41,712 bases of DNA from VBDM01 sp964430565 (GTDB lineage: Bacteria > Pseudomonadota > Gammaproteobacteria > Burkholderiales > SG8-39), in assembly GCA_964430565.1 (NCBI GenBank), contig CAYSFD010000013.1, forward strand, positions 1 to 41,712, in the 5' to 3' direction. Positions 24,843 through 32,150 of this stretch are shown here, piece by piece; the first letter of the stretch is position 1; each line of letters opens with the position of its first letter. Both the position numbers and the translations under genes were made by a program. Under the pieces are notes generated by a model. That model was not told the DNA's origin, did not search any database, and saw only the letters and a list, made by a program, of their open reading frames with translations.

Positions 24843-25655
24843 CGCCTGCGTGAGGTGGGTCCCGAGAATCTGAGGAGCGGAGGCGGTGCAGCCGGCCCAG
24901 TTGCACGCCTCGACCACGTAGCGTGCGTTCAGGCGCCCATGCACCGGGATTCTGTGGTTGTAGCCTAGGGTGGTGAGGTCGGCCCCGACCTGCGTATAGC
25001 CCGAGACGCCATCGGGACTCTCGAAAAGCCGATAGAAGTCGGCGCCGCTGACCGCGGGCCAGCTGAGTCGCAGATCCTTCACACCGAAGCCGAGGCCCAG
25101 GGTCGGGGCGGCGGGCGGCGACGCGCAAGCGATCGTGACGTTCGTGACATTGGCGCTCGCGATGCTGCCGCTGGCGTTGGCGACCGCGCAACGCTGGCCA
25201 GACGGCTGGGTGAGTACCATGACGCTGTAGGTCCCGCCACTGACAATGGCGGAGGAGAAGGAAAAGGCGCCATCAATCGAGATAGCGAGGCTGTTGCCAC
25301 CGTTGTTCTGCAAGACGAGCCCGCCGCGGGCAAGGCCGGAGACCGTGCCGCCGATGGTGTAGCTCGGGGTCTGGACTGCCTGGGCGCCCGCGACTGCGGG
25401 AGCGCCCACGACTGCCGGGGCGCCCGCGACTGCGGGAGCGCCCGCGACTGCCGGGGGGCGTTTGACCGTAGGGGTAGCCTTGACCGCTGGGGCGGCCTTG
25501 ACCGCCGGGGCGACCTTGACCGCCGGGGCGACCTTGACCGCTGGAGCACTCTTACTTGCCGGGGCACTATCGTCCCCGCATGACCTAACCAGCAGCGCCA
25601 GCACGAACGCGCAGGAAACGGAAATCCCTGCGACGGCTACGGCCTTTGCACGCAC
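23442..25655 (-). CDS. FG-GAP seven-repeat beta-propeller protein with FN3-like domain and VK-rich stalk
   Basis: The product is 737 residues from GTG at 25655, preceded by GGGGAGG. The N-terminus has one hydrophobic segment (AVAVAGISVSCAFVLALLV), then RSCGDD, so it is a membrane anchor or uncertain lipoprotein. Next come about 60 residues of APAVK and APAVAG hexapeptide-like repeats, a beta domain starting YTIGGTVSGLARGGLVLQNN, and an FN3-like domain (DLRLSWPAVSGADFYRLFES). The rest is seven units of about 68 residues with consensus AYVKASN-GD-FG-SVALSGDGNTLAVGA-GEDS-GSTPN-AGAVYVFTRSAG-W-QQ. Seven FG-GAP-like units would close a full propeller, as in integrins. A surface-exposed adhesive or binding role is inferred. 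The protein ends inside unit seven at AGAVYLY. Confidence 0.85.
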   Translation of the reverse strand: MRAKAVAVAGISVSCAFVLALLVRSCGDDSAPASKSAPAVKVAPAVKVAPAVKAAPAVKATPTVKRPPAVAGAPAVAGAPAVVGAPAVAGAQAVQTPSYTIGGTVSGLARGGLVLQNNGGNSLAISIDGAFSFSSAIVSGGTYSVMVLTQPSGQRCAVANASGSIASANVTNVTIACASPPAAPTLGLGFGVKDLRLSWPAVSGADFYRLFESPDGVSGYTQVGADLTTLGYNHRIPVHGRLNARYVVEACNWAGCTASAPQILGTHLTQAIGYVKASNTAAGDSFGIAVALSADGNTLAVGANGEDSRTTGIGSRPRRWWATDAGAVYVFTRSAGTWLQQAYVKASNTRAGDAFGISVALSGDGNTLAVGANGEDSGSIGVGSKPNKSAPDAGAVYVFTRSAGNWKQQAYVKSSNTRAGNRFGTSVALSGDGDTLAVGAYGEAGGSTAIGSTQNKSAFFSGAAYVFARSAGTWSQEAYVKASNAGAGDLFGFSVALSGDGNTLAVGAINEDSSSIGIGSTPNELATDAGAVYVFARGAGGWSQQAYVKASNSGVSDQFGFSVALNGDGNTLAVGAVGEAGAGVGSAPNRLAFFAGAVYVFTRSASNWSQQAYVKASNIGTGDQFGISVALSGDGNTLAVGAPFEDSSTAGVGSTPNQSAADAGAVYVFTRSVGAWSQQAYVKASNSGAGDNLGISVALSGDGNTLAAGAIGEDSSTKGIGSTPNELASQAGAVYLY
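25379..25560 (-). repeat. Low-complexity 18-bp-period repeats encoding APAVK/APAVAG
   Basis: Two blocks of degenerate hexapeptide repeats lie here: (K/V)APAVK near the N-terminus and GAPAVA further on. Their DNA is built from near-identical 18-base units such as GACCGCCGGGGCGACCTT on the plus strand. They form the extended stalk of the FG-GAP protein. Confidence 0.8.
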
Positions 25656-25690
25656 GATCCTCCCCGAAAATGGGGATTGTACCGTGCCGC

Positions 25691-26005
25691 CTAATTCCCC
25701 TCGGCGGTCTTGGGCGCCGCCTCCGGGTTCCACTGCCCCCGGCGCATGCGCGTGATCTTCACCGTCTGGAACAGGCCGGCTTTTCGAAACGGCTCTTCGG
25801 CGGAGAACTTCTCCGCCACCTCGCGGCTCGGCACGTTGATGATGAACACGCTCCCCGTGCGAGTCGTACCGTCCTCGGCGAGGGTCCCTCCGGAGAGAAC
25901 GACGATATTCTTGTGGCGCTCCAAATAGGCGAGATGCGTTTCGCGCGTCGCGGCGCGGATGGCCTGGCCATCGGGCCGGTCTTCGTTGTACATGATGTAG
26001 AGCAT
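25691..26005 (-). CDS. YciI-like family protein
   Basis: The product is 104 residues. ATG at 26005 is preceded by AAGGGGG. The start MLYIMYNEDRPDG, the helix TRETHLAYLERHKN with its conserved His, and GGTLAEDGTTRTGSVFIINVPSREVAEKF describe the YCII ferredoxin-like fold. Then FRKAGLFQTVKI follows, as in many family members. These small proteins occur as dimers and their activity is mostly unknown; some act as dehydrochlorinase-like or muconolactone-isomerase-like enzymes. It starts 19 bases after the fumC stop and was probably cotranscribed. The tail GQWNPEAAPKTAEGN is extended and polar. Confidence 0.85.
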   Translation of the reverse strand: MLYIMYNEDRPDGQAIRAATRETHLAYLERHKNIVVLSGGTLAEDGTTRTGSVFIINVPSREVAEKFSAEEPFRKAGLFQTVKITRMRRGQWNPEAAPKTAEGN

Positions 26006-26024
26006 GGGTTCCCCCTTGGCGAAT

Positions 26025-27407
26025 TCAAACCATCTTCTCGGGACACACCCAGGCGTCGAACTGCGCGGCGTCGACATAGCCGAGCGCGAGCGCCGCCTGC
26101 TTCAGGGTGGTGCCTTCCCCGTGCGCTTTCTTGGCGATCTGCGCCGCCTTGTCGTAACCGATGTGCGGGTTGAGTGCGGTGACGAGCATCAGAGAATTGT
26201 GCAGAAGCTCGGCGATGCGCCCGCCCCGCGGCTCGATGCCCGCCGCACAATGGTCGCAGAAACTTTCTGCGCCGTCGGCGAGCAGCCGCACGCTCTGCAG
26301 GAAGTTGTGAATGATGAGCGGTTTGAAGACGTTGAGCTCGAAATTTCCCGAGGCGCCGCCGACATTCACGGCGACGTCGTTGCCCAAGACCTGCGCGCAC
26401 AACATCGTCATCGCCTCGGACTGCGTCGGGTTGACCTTGCCCGGCATGATCGAGCTGCCCGGCTCGTTCTCGGGAATCGAGATCTCGCCGATGCCGCAAC
26501 GCGGGCCGCTCGCGAGCCAACGGACGTCGTTGGCGATCTTGGTGAGCGAGGCGGCGAGGGTCTTGAGCGCGCCGTGCGCGTGCACCAGGCCGTCGTTCGC
26601 GGCGAGCGCCTCGAATTTGTTGCGCGCGGTGACGAACGGCAGCTTGGTCATTTTTCCCAGCTCCTTTGCCACCCGCACGCCGAATTCCGGATGAGCGTTC
26701 AGGCCCGTGCCCACCGCCGTGCCGCCGAGCGCAAGCTCGCACAGATGCGTGAGCGAGGCCTGAACGTGCGCGATCCCATGGTCGAGCTGCGACACCCAGC
26801 CGGAGATTTCCTGCCCCAGCGTAAGGGGCGTCGCGTCCTGCAGGTGGGTCCGTCCGATCTTGACGACGTCTTTGAAAGCCTCGGATTTTGCCGCTAGGGT
26901 GTCGCGCAGGCGTCTGAGTGCCGGCACGAGACGGTCGTGCAGCGCCTGCACCGCAGCGACGTTCATCGCGGTGGGGAAGACGTCGTTCGAGGACTGCCCG
27001 CGGTTGACTTCGTCGTTTGGGTGGACGCGGCGCTTCTCGCCACGCTCCCCGCCGAGGATCTCGCTCGCACGGTTGGCGAGCACCTCGTTCATGTTCATGT
27101 TGGTCTGAGTGCCCGAACCGGTCTGCCAGACCACCAGCGGAAATTCCCCGTCGTGCTTCCCCGCGAGCACCTCGTCCGCCGCCGCGACGATCGCGTTCGC
27201 CTTGTCCGCGGGCAACGCTTTCAGTTCCACGTTCACTAGGGCGCAGCAGCGTTTAACCTGCGCGAGCGCCCGGATCAACTCGATCGGCATGCGCTCGGCG
27301 GAAATCCGGAAGTTTTCCAGCGAGCGCTGCGTCTGCGCTCCCCACAGCCTGTCGGCGGGGACGCGGATCTCGCCAAAGGAGTCGCGTTCGGTGCGGGTGT
27401 CGGCCAT
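26025..27407 (-). CDS. fumC: Class II fumarate hydratase
   Basis: The product is 460 residues, the normal length. It begins with ERDSFGEIRVPADRLWGAQT, the family's N-terminal block. It contains SSNDVFPTAMNVA, GRTHLQDATPLTLGQEI and the fumarase/aspartase signature GSSIMPGKVNPTQSEAM near residue 317. GGTAVGTGLNAHPEFG also fits. It interconverts fumarate and malate in the cytoplasm without an iron-sulfur cluster. It is divergent from the amidohydrolase gene across about 100 bases and is followed by the YciI-like gene. Aspartase and class II fumarase are similar, but the GTGLNAHP block favours fumarase. Confidence 0.95.
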   Translation of the reverse strand: MADTRTERDSFGEIRVPADRLWGAQTQRSLENFRISAERMPIELIRALAQVKRCCALVNVELKALPADKANAIVAAADEVLAGKHDGEFPLVVWQTGSGTQTNMNMNEVLANRASEILGGERGEKRRVHPNDEVNRGQSSNDVFPTAMNVAAVQALHDRLVPALRRLRDTLAAKSEAFKDVVKIGRTHLQDATPLTLGQEISGWVSQLDHGIAHVQASLTHLCELALGGTAVGTGLNAHPEFGVRVAKELGKMTKLPFVTARNKFEALAANDGLVHAHGALKTLAASLTKIANDVRWLASGPRCGIGEISIPENEPGSSIMPGKVNPTQSEAMTMLCAQVLGNDVAVNVGGASGNFELNVFKPLIIHNFLQSVRLLADGAESFCDHCAAGIEPRGGRIAELLHNSLMLVTALNPHIGYDKAAQIAKKAHGEGTTLKQAALALGYVDAAQFDAWVCPEKMV

Positions 27408-27447
27408 AGTCGGCTCCGGAAGGTCTCCCGCGCATGATATACGCAGA

Positions 27448-27476
27448 TTGGCTCACGCATGCCCAGACGCTAGAAT
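27448..27476 (+). promoter_or_regulatory. Candidate sigma-70 promoter of the amidohydrolase gene
   Basis: TTGGCT at 27448-27453 and TAGAAT at 27471-27476 are separated by exactly 17 bases. The -10 is 31 bases before the ATG at 27508. It lies in the divergent gap with fumC. Confidence 0.4.
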
Positions 27477-27507
27477 TCGTTCTCGACGGCTTAATCAAAG
27501 GCCCCAC

Positions 27508-28533
27508 ATGAAAATCGACATATTCAACCACGTCATGCCGATGCGTTACCTCGAATTGCTCAAGACCCATTCGAAGGATCCCGGCATCGTCAAACGCATG
27601 AGCAACCTGCGCATGCTCTGGGACATCGAGGCTCGCGTGCAGATGCTCGATGAGAAGTTCCCGGACGTGCAGCAGGTGCTGACCCTTGCGTTGCCCTCGC
27701 CCGAGCTGCTCGGCGGGCCAGAGTTTTCGCCCGAGCTTGCGCGCATCGCCAACGATGGCATGGCCGAAATGACGGCGAAGTGGCCGAAGAAATTCCCCGC
27801 GTTCGTGGCTTCGCTGCCGATGAACAACGTCCCTGCCGCGATCGAGGAGATGGACCGCGCAATCTCAAAGCTCGACGCGCGCGGCGTGCAGATCTGCACC
27901 AGCGTCAACGGAAGGCCTCTGGACGAGCCGGAGTACTTTCCGGTGTTCGAGCGCGTTACGAAAAAACACGACCTTCCGATCTGGATGCATCCGGCGCGTC
28001 CCGGCACGCGCGCCGACTACGTGAGCGAACAGAAGTCGAAATACGAGATTTGGCAGGTGCTCGGCTGGCCCTTCGAGACGAGCGTCGCCATGGCGCGCAT
28101 GGTGTTCTCGGGATTCTTCGACAAGCTTCCCGAGATGCGCATCATCACCCACCACTGCGGCGGCATGATTCCTTACTTTGCGGGCCGCGCCGAGACGCTC
28201 TGGGCGCAGCTTGGTAGCCGCTCGGCGGACGAGAACTACGAAGAAGTGCTCAAGCGCATGTCGAAGAAGCCGATCGAGTACTTCCGCATGTTCTACGGCG
28301 ACACCGTGCTCGGCGGCTCGGCCTCGGCGCTGCGCTGCGGGCTGGACTTCTTCGGCGCCGACCGCGTCGTTTTCGCGAGCGACTGCCCGTTCGATCCCGA
28401 GGGCGGGCCGATGTTCATACGCGAGGGGATACGCTCCGTCGAGGACCTGAAACTCCCCGAGGCCGACAAGCGAAAGATCTACTTCGGTAATGCACTGAAA
28501 CTGCTCAAGATGCCGATTGACCCGAAGAAGTAG
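27508..28533 (+). CDS. Amidohydrolase_2/ACMSD-like protein with altered metal motif
   Basis: The product is 341 residues in the ACMSD/gamma-resorcylate-decarboxylase branch: LPIWMHPARPGTRADYV, MRIITHHCGGMIPYFAGR and VVFASDCPFDPEGGPMFI. These supply the central His, the second His pair and the late Asp of the metal site. The usual N-terminal HxH is instead NHVMP (His8 then Met10), so one metal ligand is missing or replaced. The family performs zinc-dependent decarboxylation or hydrolysis of cyclic acids in the cytoplasm. It has its own promoter-like element. The GlcG/HbpS-like gene follows after 98 bases on the same strand. Confidence 0.88.
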   Translation: MKIDIFNHVMPMRYLELLKTHSKDPGIVKRMSNLRMLWDIEARVQMLDEKFPDVQQVLTLALPSPELLGGPEFSPELARIANDGMAEMTAKWPKKFPAFVASLPMNNVPAAIEEMDRAISKLDARGVQICTSVNGRPLDEPEYFPVFERVTKKHDLPIWMHPARPGTRADYVSEQKSKYEIWQVLGWPFETSVAMARMVFSGFFDKLPEMRIITHHCGGMIPYFAGRAETLWAQLGSRSADENYEEVLKRMSKKPIEYFRMFYGDTVLGGSASALRCGLDFFGADRVVFASDCPFDPEGGPMFIREGIRSVEDLKLPEADKRKIYFGNALKLLKMPIDPKK

Positions 28534-28631
28534 TTCGGTGGAATATTTCGACGGCCCATGCCGTTTGCATGATGGGTTCCCGTGAGGTATCGTACCCGGC
28601 GCTTCCCAAACAAACCACCCAAGGAGGATTC

Positions 28632-29117
28632 ATGTCAGGAGTAAAGAGAGTTACGCAGGCCCTGTGCGTCGTGTCGCTCGCGCTGTTCGGCGCGCAGGTT
28701 TCGGCGCAAGACGTCAGGCCCGGTTACGGTCCGTCGATCAGCATCACGGCCGCGAAAAAAGTAGCTGCAGGCATCGTTGCCGAGTGCGCGAAGAACAAGT
28801 GGAACGTCGCCGTCGCGGTCGTGGATACGGCGGGAGGCCTGGTTTACTTCGAGCGCATGCAGGACACGCAGACCGCGAGCCTGGACATCGCCATCATGAA
28901 GGCGAAGGCCGCGGCGACTTATCGGCGCCCGACCCGAGTGTGGGTGGATGTGATCGCCAAAGCAGGTCCGGCGGTCATGACCCTGCCCGGCGTCGTGGCA
29001 TCTCCCGGCGGAGTGCCGATCTTCGTCGACGGCAAGGTCATCGGGGCAGCCGGGGTGAGCGGCGTCACTGGCGACCAGGACGAGCAATGCTCCAAGGCCG
29101 GCATCGCCGGCATGTAG
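28632..29117 (+). CDS. Secreted GlcG/HbpS-family protein (heme-binding-like)
   Basis: The product is 161 residues from ATG at 28632 with AAGGAGG upstream. The signal peptide is MSGVKRVTQALCVVSLALFG to VSA, with cleavage before QDVRPG. The mature part has SISITAAKKVAAGIVAECAKNKWNVAVAVVDTAGGLVYFERM in the family order, then ASLDIAIMKAKAAATYRRPT, and ends with GVPIFVDGKVIGAAGVSGVTGDQDEQC. This is an exported version of the family, so it acts in the periplasm or outside. Heme or a small acid is the possible ligand. It is convergent with another exported member at 29222-29743. Two hairpins separate them. Confidence 0.88.
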   Translation: MSGVKRVTQALCVVSLALFGAQVSAQDVRPGYGPSISITAAKKVAAGIVAECAKNKWNVAVAVVDTAGGLVYFERMQDTQTASLDIAIMKAKAAATYRRPTRVWVDVIAKAGPAVMTLPGVVASPGGVPIFVDGKVIGAAGVSGVTGDQDEQCSKAGIAGM

Positions 29118-29134
29118 GCAGAAATCTGGAACGA

Positions 29135-29165
29135 TGAAAGCGGCGCCTTCGCGGCGCCGTTTTCA
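29135..29165 (+). terminator. Intrinsic terminator of the plus-strand GlcG/HbpS-like gene
   Basis: CGGCGCC at 29141-29147 pairs with GGCGCCG at 29153-29159 around TTCGC, and flanking bases extend the stem (TGAAAG with the following TTTTCA). It lies 18 bases after the stop and is followed by TTTTC. Confidence 0.8.
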
Positions 29166-29181
29166 TTTGACCGAGCAAAAC

Positions 29182-29203
29182 AAAGGGGCCGTGCGGCCCC
29201 TTT
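29182..29203. terminator. Bidirectional hairpin terminator between convergent genes
   Basis: AAAGGGGCC at 29182-29190 pairs with GGCCCCTTT at 29195-29203 around the loop GTGC. The A-run and T-run on either side allow function in both directions. It can end the minus-strand run that finishes at 29222. Confidence 0.85.
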
Positions 29204-29221
29204 CGTTTCCGGCGGTGGTCC

Positions 29222-29743
29222 CTACTTGACGGTCGCAGCACCTGCCTTGCAAGCGACCTCGTCTTGCGCGCCGGTGCCGCCCGAGCAGCCGATGGCGCCG
29301 ATCAGCTTTCCGCCCTCCAGAAGCGGAATGCCCCCGCGGGAACCTATCACGCCGTCCAGGGTGATCAGGTAATTGTTCCCGGCCTGAATACCGGCTTCGA
29401 ACGCCTTGGTCTCACGGCGAAAGATCGCCGACGCGCGCGCCTTGTGCTCCGAGATCGCGATCGAAGCGATCTGCGCTCCATCCATGCGCTGGAAGGCGAC
29501 GAGATTGCCGCCCGAATCCACGACGGCGACGTTGAACTTCCAGCCGCGTTTCTTGCACTCGGCCACGGCCGCGTTGATGGCAGCCTGGGCGCGGTCGAGC
29601 GATATCGGCGCGCCGTAGGGAATGTCGTTCGGCATCTTGTCCGGAACGACGTCCAGCGGGTTCGGCTGCTGCGCGGCAACCCCCAGTGCGAATGCCGCAA
29701 GCACGGCGACAAGGACTGCTTGAACTGCGGATTTCAATTGCAT
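29222..29743 (-). CDS. Secreted GlcG/HbpS-family protein (heme-binding-like)
   Basis: The product is 173 residues with AAGGAGGAG before the ATG. The signal peptide is MQLKSAVQAVLVAVLAAFAL then GVAA, cleaved before QQPNPLDV. The body shows ISLDRAQAAINAAVAECKKRGWKFNVAVVDSGGNLVAFQRMDGA, then IASIAISEHKARASAIFRRET, ending GGIPLLEGGKLIGAIGCSGGTGAQDEVACKAG. It is closer to the canonical HbpS pattern than the plus-strand neighbour. It would be periplasmic. It lies 97 bases after the cytoplasmic member at 29841-30239 and may be the last gene of the acuI-prpE run, which ends at the hairpin at 29182-29203. Confidence 0.88.
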   Translation of the reverse strand: MQLKSAVQAVLVAVLAAFALGVAAQQPNPLDVVPDKMPNDIPYGAPISLDRAQAAINAAVAECKKRGWKFNVAVVDSGGNLVAFQRMDGAQIASIAISEHKARASAIFRRETKAFEAGIQAGNNYLITLDGVIGSRGGIPLLEGGKLIGAIGCSGGTGAQDEVACKAGAATVK

Positions 29744-29840
29744 GGTGATTCTCCTCCTTGGTTGTAAAGAACGAACTTGACTTTGATTGGCTGCGAGTTG
29801 CGCCCGGTCACAGGTAGGCGCCCTCGATCAATTCGTTGCG

Positions 29841-30239
29841 CTAGCCGAGAACCGAGATGCCGGCGTTGGCAATCTGCTCGTCCTCGTGCGACTGCACACC
29901 CGATACGCCGACCCCGCCAACGCACTGGCCTTCGTGCATGATCGGCACCCCGCCCTGCACCGGCAGCACCGGCATGGCGAGCATCGACAGGCGACCGCCG
30001 GAGATCCGATCCTCCCAGGTCTTGGTTGAGCGCCGCGAGACAGCGGCGGTGCGGGCCTTGCCGACCGCGATCTCGGCGTTGGCGGGCGTCGCGCCGTCCA
30101 TGCGCGCCAGCCACAGCAGATGTCCGCCGTCGTCGAGAATGGCGATCACCACGTTCCAATTGTTCCTGCGCGCCTCGGCCTCGCAGGCAGCGCCGATTTT
30201 CTTGCAGTCTTCGAGGGTGAGGCAGGGCTTGGATTTCAT
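29841..30239 (-). CDS. GlcG/HbpS-family protein, cytoplasmic
   Basis: The product is 132 residues without a signal peptide. It carries KPCLTLEDCKKIGAACEAEARRNNWNVVIAILDDGGHLLWLARMDGA, then ANAEIAVGKARTAAVSRRST, and ends with GVPIMHEGQCVGGVGVSGVQSHEDEQIANAG. The final block is the family's Gly-rich loop. ATG at 30239 lies only 4 bases after the prpE stop, so the two are translated from one message. A link with propionate or 3-carbon acid metabolism is inferred from this. The molecular function of cytoplasmic members remains unproven in general. Confidence 0.87.
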   Translation of the reverse strand: MKSKPCLTLEDCKKIGAACEAEARRNNWNVVIAILDDGGHLLWLARMDGATPANAEIAVGKARTAAVSRRSTKTWEDRISGGRLSMLAMPVLPVQGGVPIMHEGQCVGGVGVSGVQSHEDEQIANAGISVLG

Positions 30240-30243
30240 CGGG

Positions 30244-32142
30244 TTACTGACCTTTCAACGCGTTGCGTATCTGCTCCAGCGCCGCGGGGTCCTCGATCGT
30301 CGTGAGATCTCCCGGATCGCGTCCTTCGGCGAGCGCCTGGATTGCGCGCCGCAGCGTCTTGCCCGAGCGCGTTTTGGGCAGCAGCGACACGAAGTGCACC
30401 GCGCGCGGCCGCGCAATGGCGCCGAGCTGCTTGTCCACGGTCTCCAGCACTTCCTTTTCCAGCGCCTTTCGCCCTTCAGGCGAATCCAGCTTTGACGCAT
30501 CCTTGGCCACCGCGAAAGCGAGCGGCATCTGCCCTTTCAGGGAATCGGCGACACCCACCACCGCACACTCGGCAATGTTGGAATGCCCGTTGACCGCTTC
30601 CTCGATCTCGCGCGTGCCCAGGCGATGGCCGGCGACGTTGATCACATCGTCTGTGCGGCCGAGGATGAAGTAATACCCATCCTTGTCGCGAATGCCCCAG
30701 TCGAAAGTCGAATAGACCTGCTTCCCACGGAAGGTGCCAAAGTAGGTTTTGACGAAGCGCTCATCGTCGCCCCAGACGGTGGACATGCAGCCCGGAGGCA
30801 GGGGCGGAGCGATCGTGACCACCGCCTTTTCGTCGGTCCCCGCCTCGGCGGCATCGGTTTCGCGCAGCAATTTCAGGTCGTAGCCGAATACCGGGAAGCT
30901 CGGGCTGCCGAACTTGATCGGCGTGTTCTCCACGCCCGGGACCGAGGACAGGATCGGCCAGCCCGACTCGGTCTGCCAATAGTGGTCGATGACGGGTTTT
31001 TTCAGCGCGTCGGCGATCCATGCGTGCGTCGGCTCGTCGAGCGGTTCGCCCGCGAGAAAAAGATGCTTGAGCGAGGAGAGTTCGTACTTGCGCAGATACG
31101 CCGGATCGTGCTTCTTCAGCACCCGGATCGCGGTCGGCGCGGAGAACATCACGTTGACTTTGTGATCCTGGACGATTTTCCACCAGATGCCCGCGTCGGG
31201 GCGGATCGGCACGCCCTCGTACATGATCGTCGTCATGCCTGCGATCAGGGGACCATAGATGATGTAGGAGTGGCCCACCACCCAACCGATGTCCGAGGTG
31301 GTGAACATCGTCTCCCCCGCGTTGCCGCAGTAGATGTGCCGCATCGACGCAGCCAGCGCCACCGCGTAGCCGCCGACGTCGCGCTGCACGCCTTTCGGAT
31401 TGCCGGTAGTGCCCGACGTATAGAGAATATAGGAGGGCTCGTTCGATTCCAGCCAAACGACCGGCACCTTCGCGTCGCGGTGCCGTTCCCGCAGCTCGGC
31501 GTAGTCGAGGTCGCGCCCGGTGAGCATCTTCATCGATTTGTCCAGACCTCGCCGGAAAATCACCACCTTCTGCGGCGGATGCTTGGCAAGCCGGATCGAT
31601 TCATCCACCAGCGTCTTATAGGTCACGACCTTGCCCATCCGGCTGCCGCCGTCGGCGGTGACCATCAGTTTGGGCCGCGCGTCGTCGATGCGGGCGGCGA
31701 GGCTCGCGGCGGCGAATCCGCCGAACACGACCGAGTGGATCGCGCCTATTCTCGCGCAGGCGAGGATGGCGAACGCCGCCTCGGGAATCATCGGCATGTA
31801 GACGATGACCCGGTCGCCCCTGCCGACCCCGAGCGATCGCATCATGGCTGCCGCGCGCTGCACCTCGGCGTGAAGCTCCCGATAGCTGAAGCTCTTCTCC
31901 TCGCCGGTTTCCGTCGAAATATAGAAAAGCGCTCTCTGTTCGCCGCGCGAGGCGAGATGCCGGTCCACGGCGTTGTAGCAGAGGTTGGTCTCACCGCCCA
32001 CAAACCACTTGGCGAAAGGCGGTCGGCTGTAGTCGAGAATTTTGGAGGGCGGCTTCTCCCAATGGACGAGCTGCGCCTGTTCCGACCAGAAACCCTCACG
32101 GTCCTCAATCGAGCGGCGATGGAACTCGCGGTAGCTTGTCAT
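30244..32142 (-). CDS. prpE: Propionyl-CoA synthetase (acyl-CoA synthetase, AMP-forming)
   Basis: The product is 632 residues. The N-terminal block SYREFHRRSIEDREGFWSEQAQLVHWEKPPSK is typical of PrpE rather than Acs. Motifs: ILYTSGTTGNPKGVQRD near 239-253, YWQTESGWPI, TFDWGIRDKDGYYFILGRTDDVINVAGHRLGTREIE is the hinge region, and PKTRSGKTLRRAIQ carries the catalytic and acetylatable Lys near the C-terminus. It activates propionate, and often acrylate or 3-hydroxypropionate, to CoA esters using ATP. It lies between a response regulator gene (8-base gap) and the GlcG-like gene, with acuI upstream on the same strand, which suggests an acrylate/3-carbon acid route. Confidence 0.92.
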   Translation of the reverse strand: MTSYREFHRRSIEDREGFWSEQAQLVHWEKPPSKILDYSRPPFAKWFVGGETNLCYNAVDRHLASRGEQRALFYISTETGEEKSFSYRELHAEVQRAAAMMRSLGVGRGDRVIVYMPMIPEAAFAILACARIGAIHSVVFGGFAAASLAARIDDARPKLMVTADGGSRMGKVVTYKTLVDESIRLAKHPPQKVVIFRRGLDKSMKMLTGRDLDYAELRERHRDAKVPVVWLESNEPSYILYTSGTTGNPKGVQRDVGGYAVALAASMRHIYCGNAGETMFTTSDIGWVVGHSYIIYGPLIAGMTTIMYEGVPIRPDAGIWWKIVQDHKVNVMFSAPTAIRVLKKHDPAYLRKYELSSLKHLFLAGEPLDEPTHAWIADALKKPVIDHYWQTESGWPILSSVPGVENTPIKFGSPSFPVFGYDLKLLRETDAAEAGTDEKAVVTIAPPLPPGCMSTVWGDDERFVKTYFGTFRGKQVYSTFDWGIRDKDGYYFILGRTDDVINVAGHRLGTREIEEAVNGHSNIAECAVVGVADSLKGQMPLAFAVAKDASKLDSPEGRKALEKEVLETVDKQLGAIARPRAVHFVSLLPKTRSGKTLRRAIQALAEGRDPGDLTTIEDPAALEQIRNALKGQ

Positions 32143-32150
32143 CGGGATGG

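Noticed and set aside
25655..25733. A longer N-terminus of the FG-GAP protein starting at 25733
   Set aside because: It would overlap the YciI-like gene, while GTG at 25655 has GGGGAGG directly upstream and a hydrophobic segment starting just after it.
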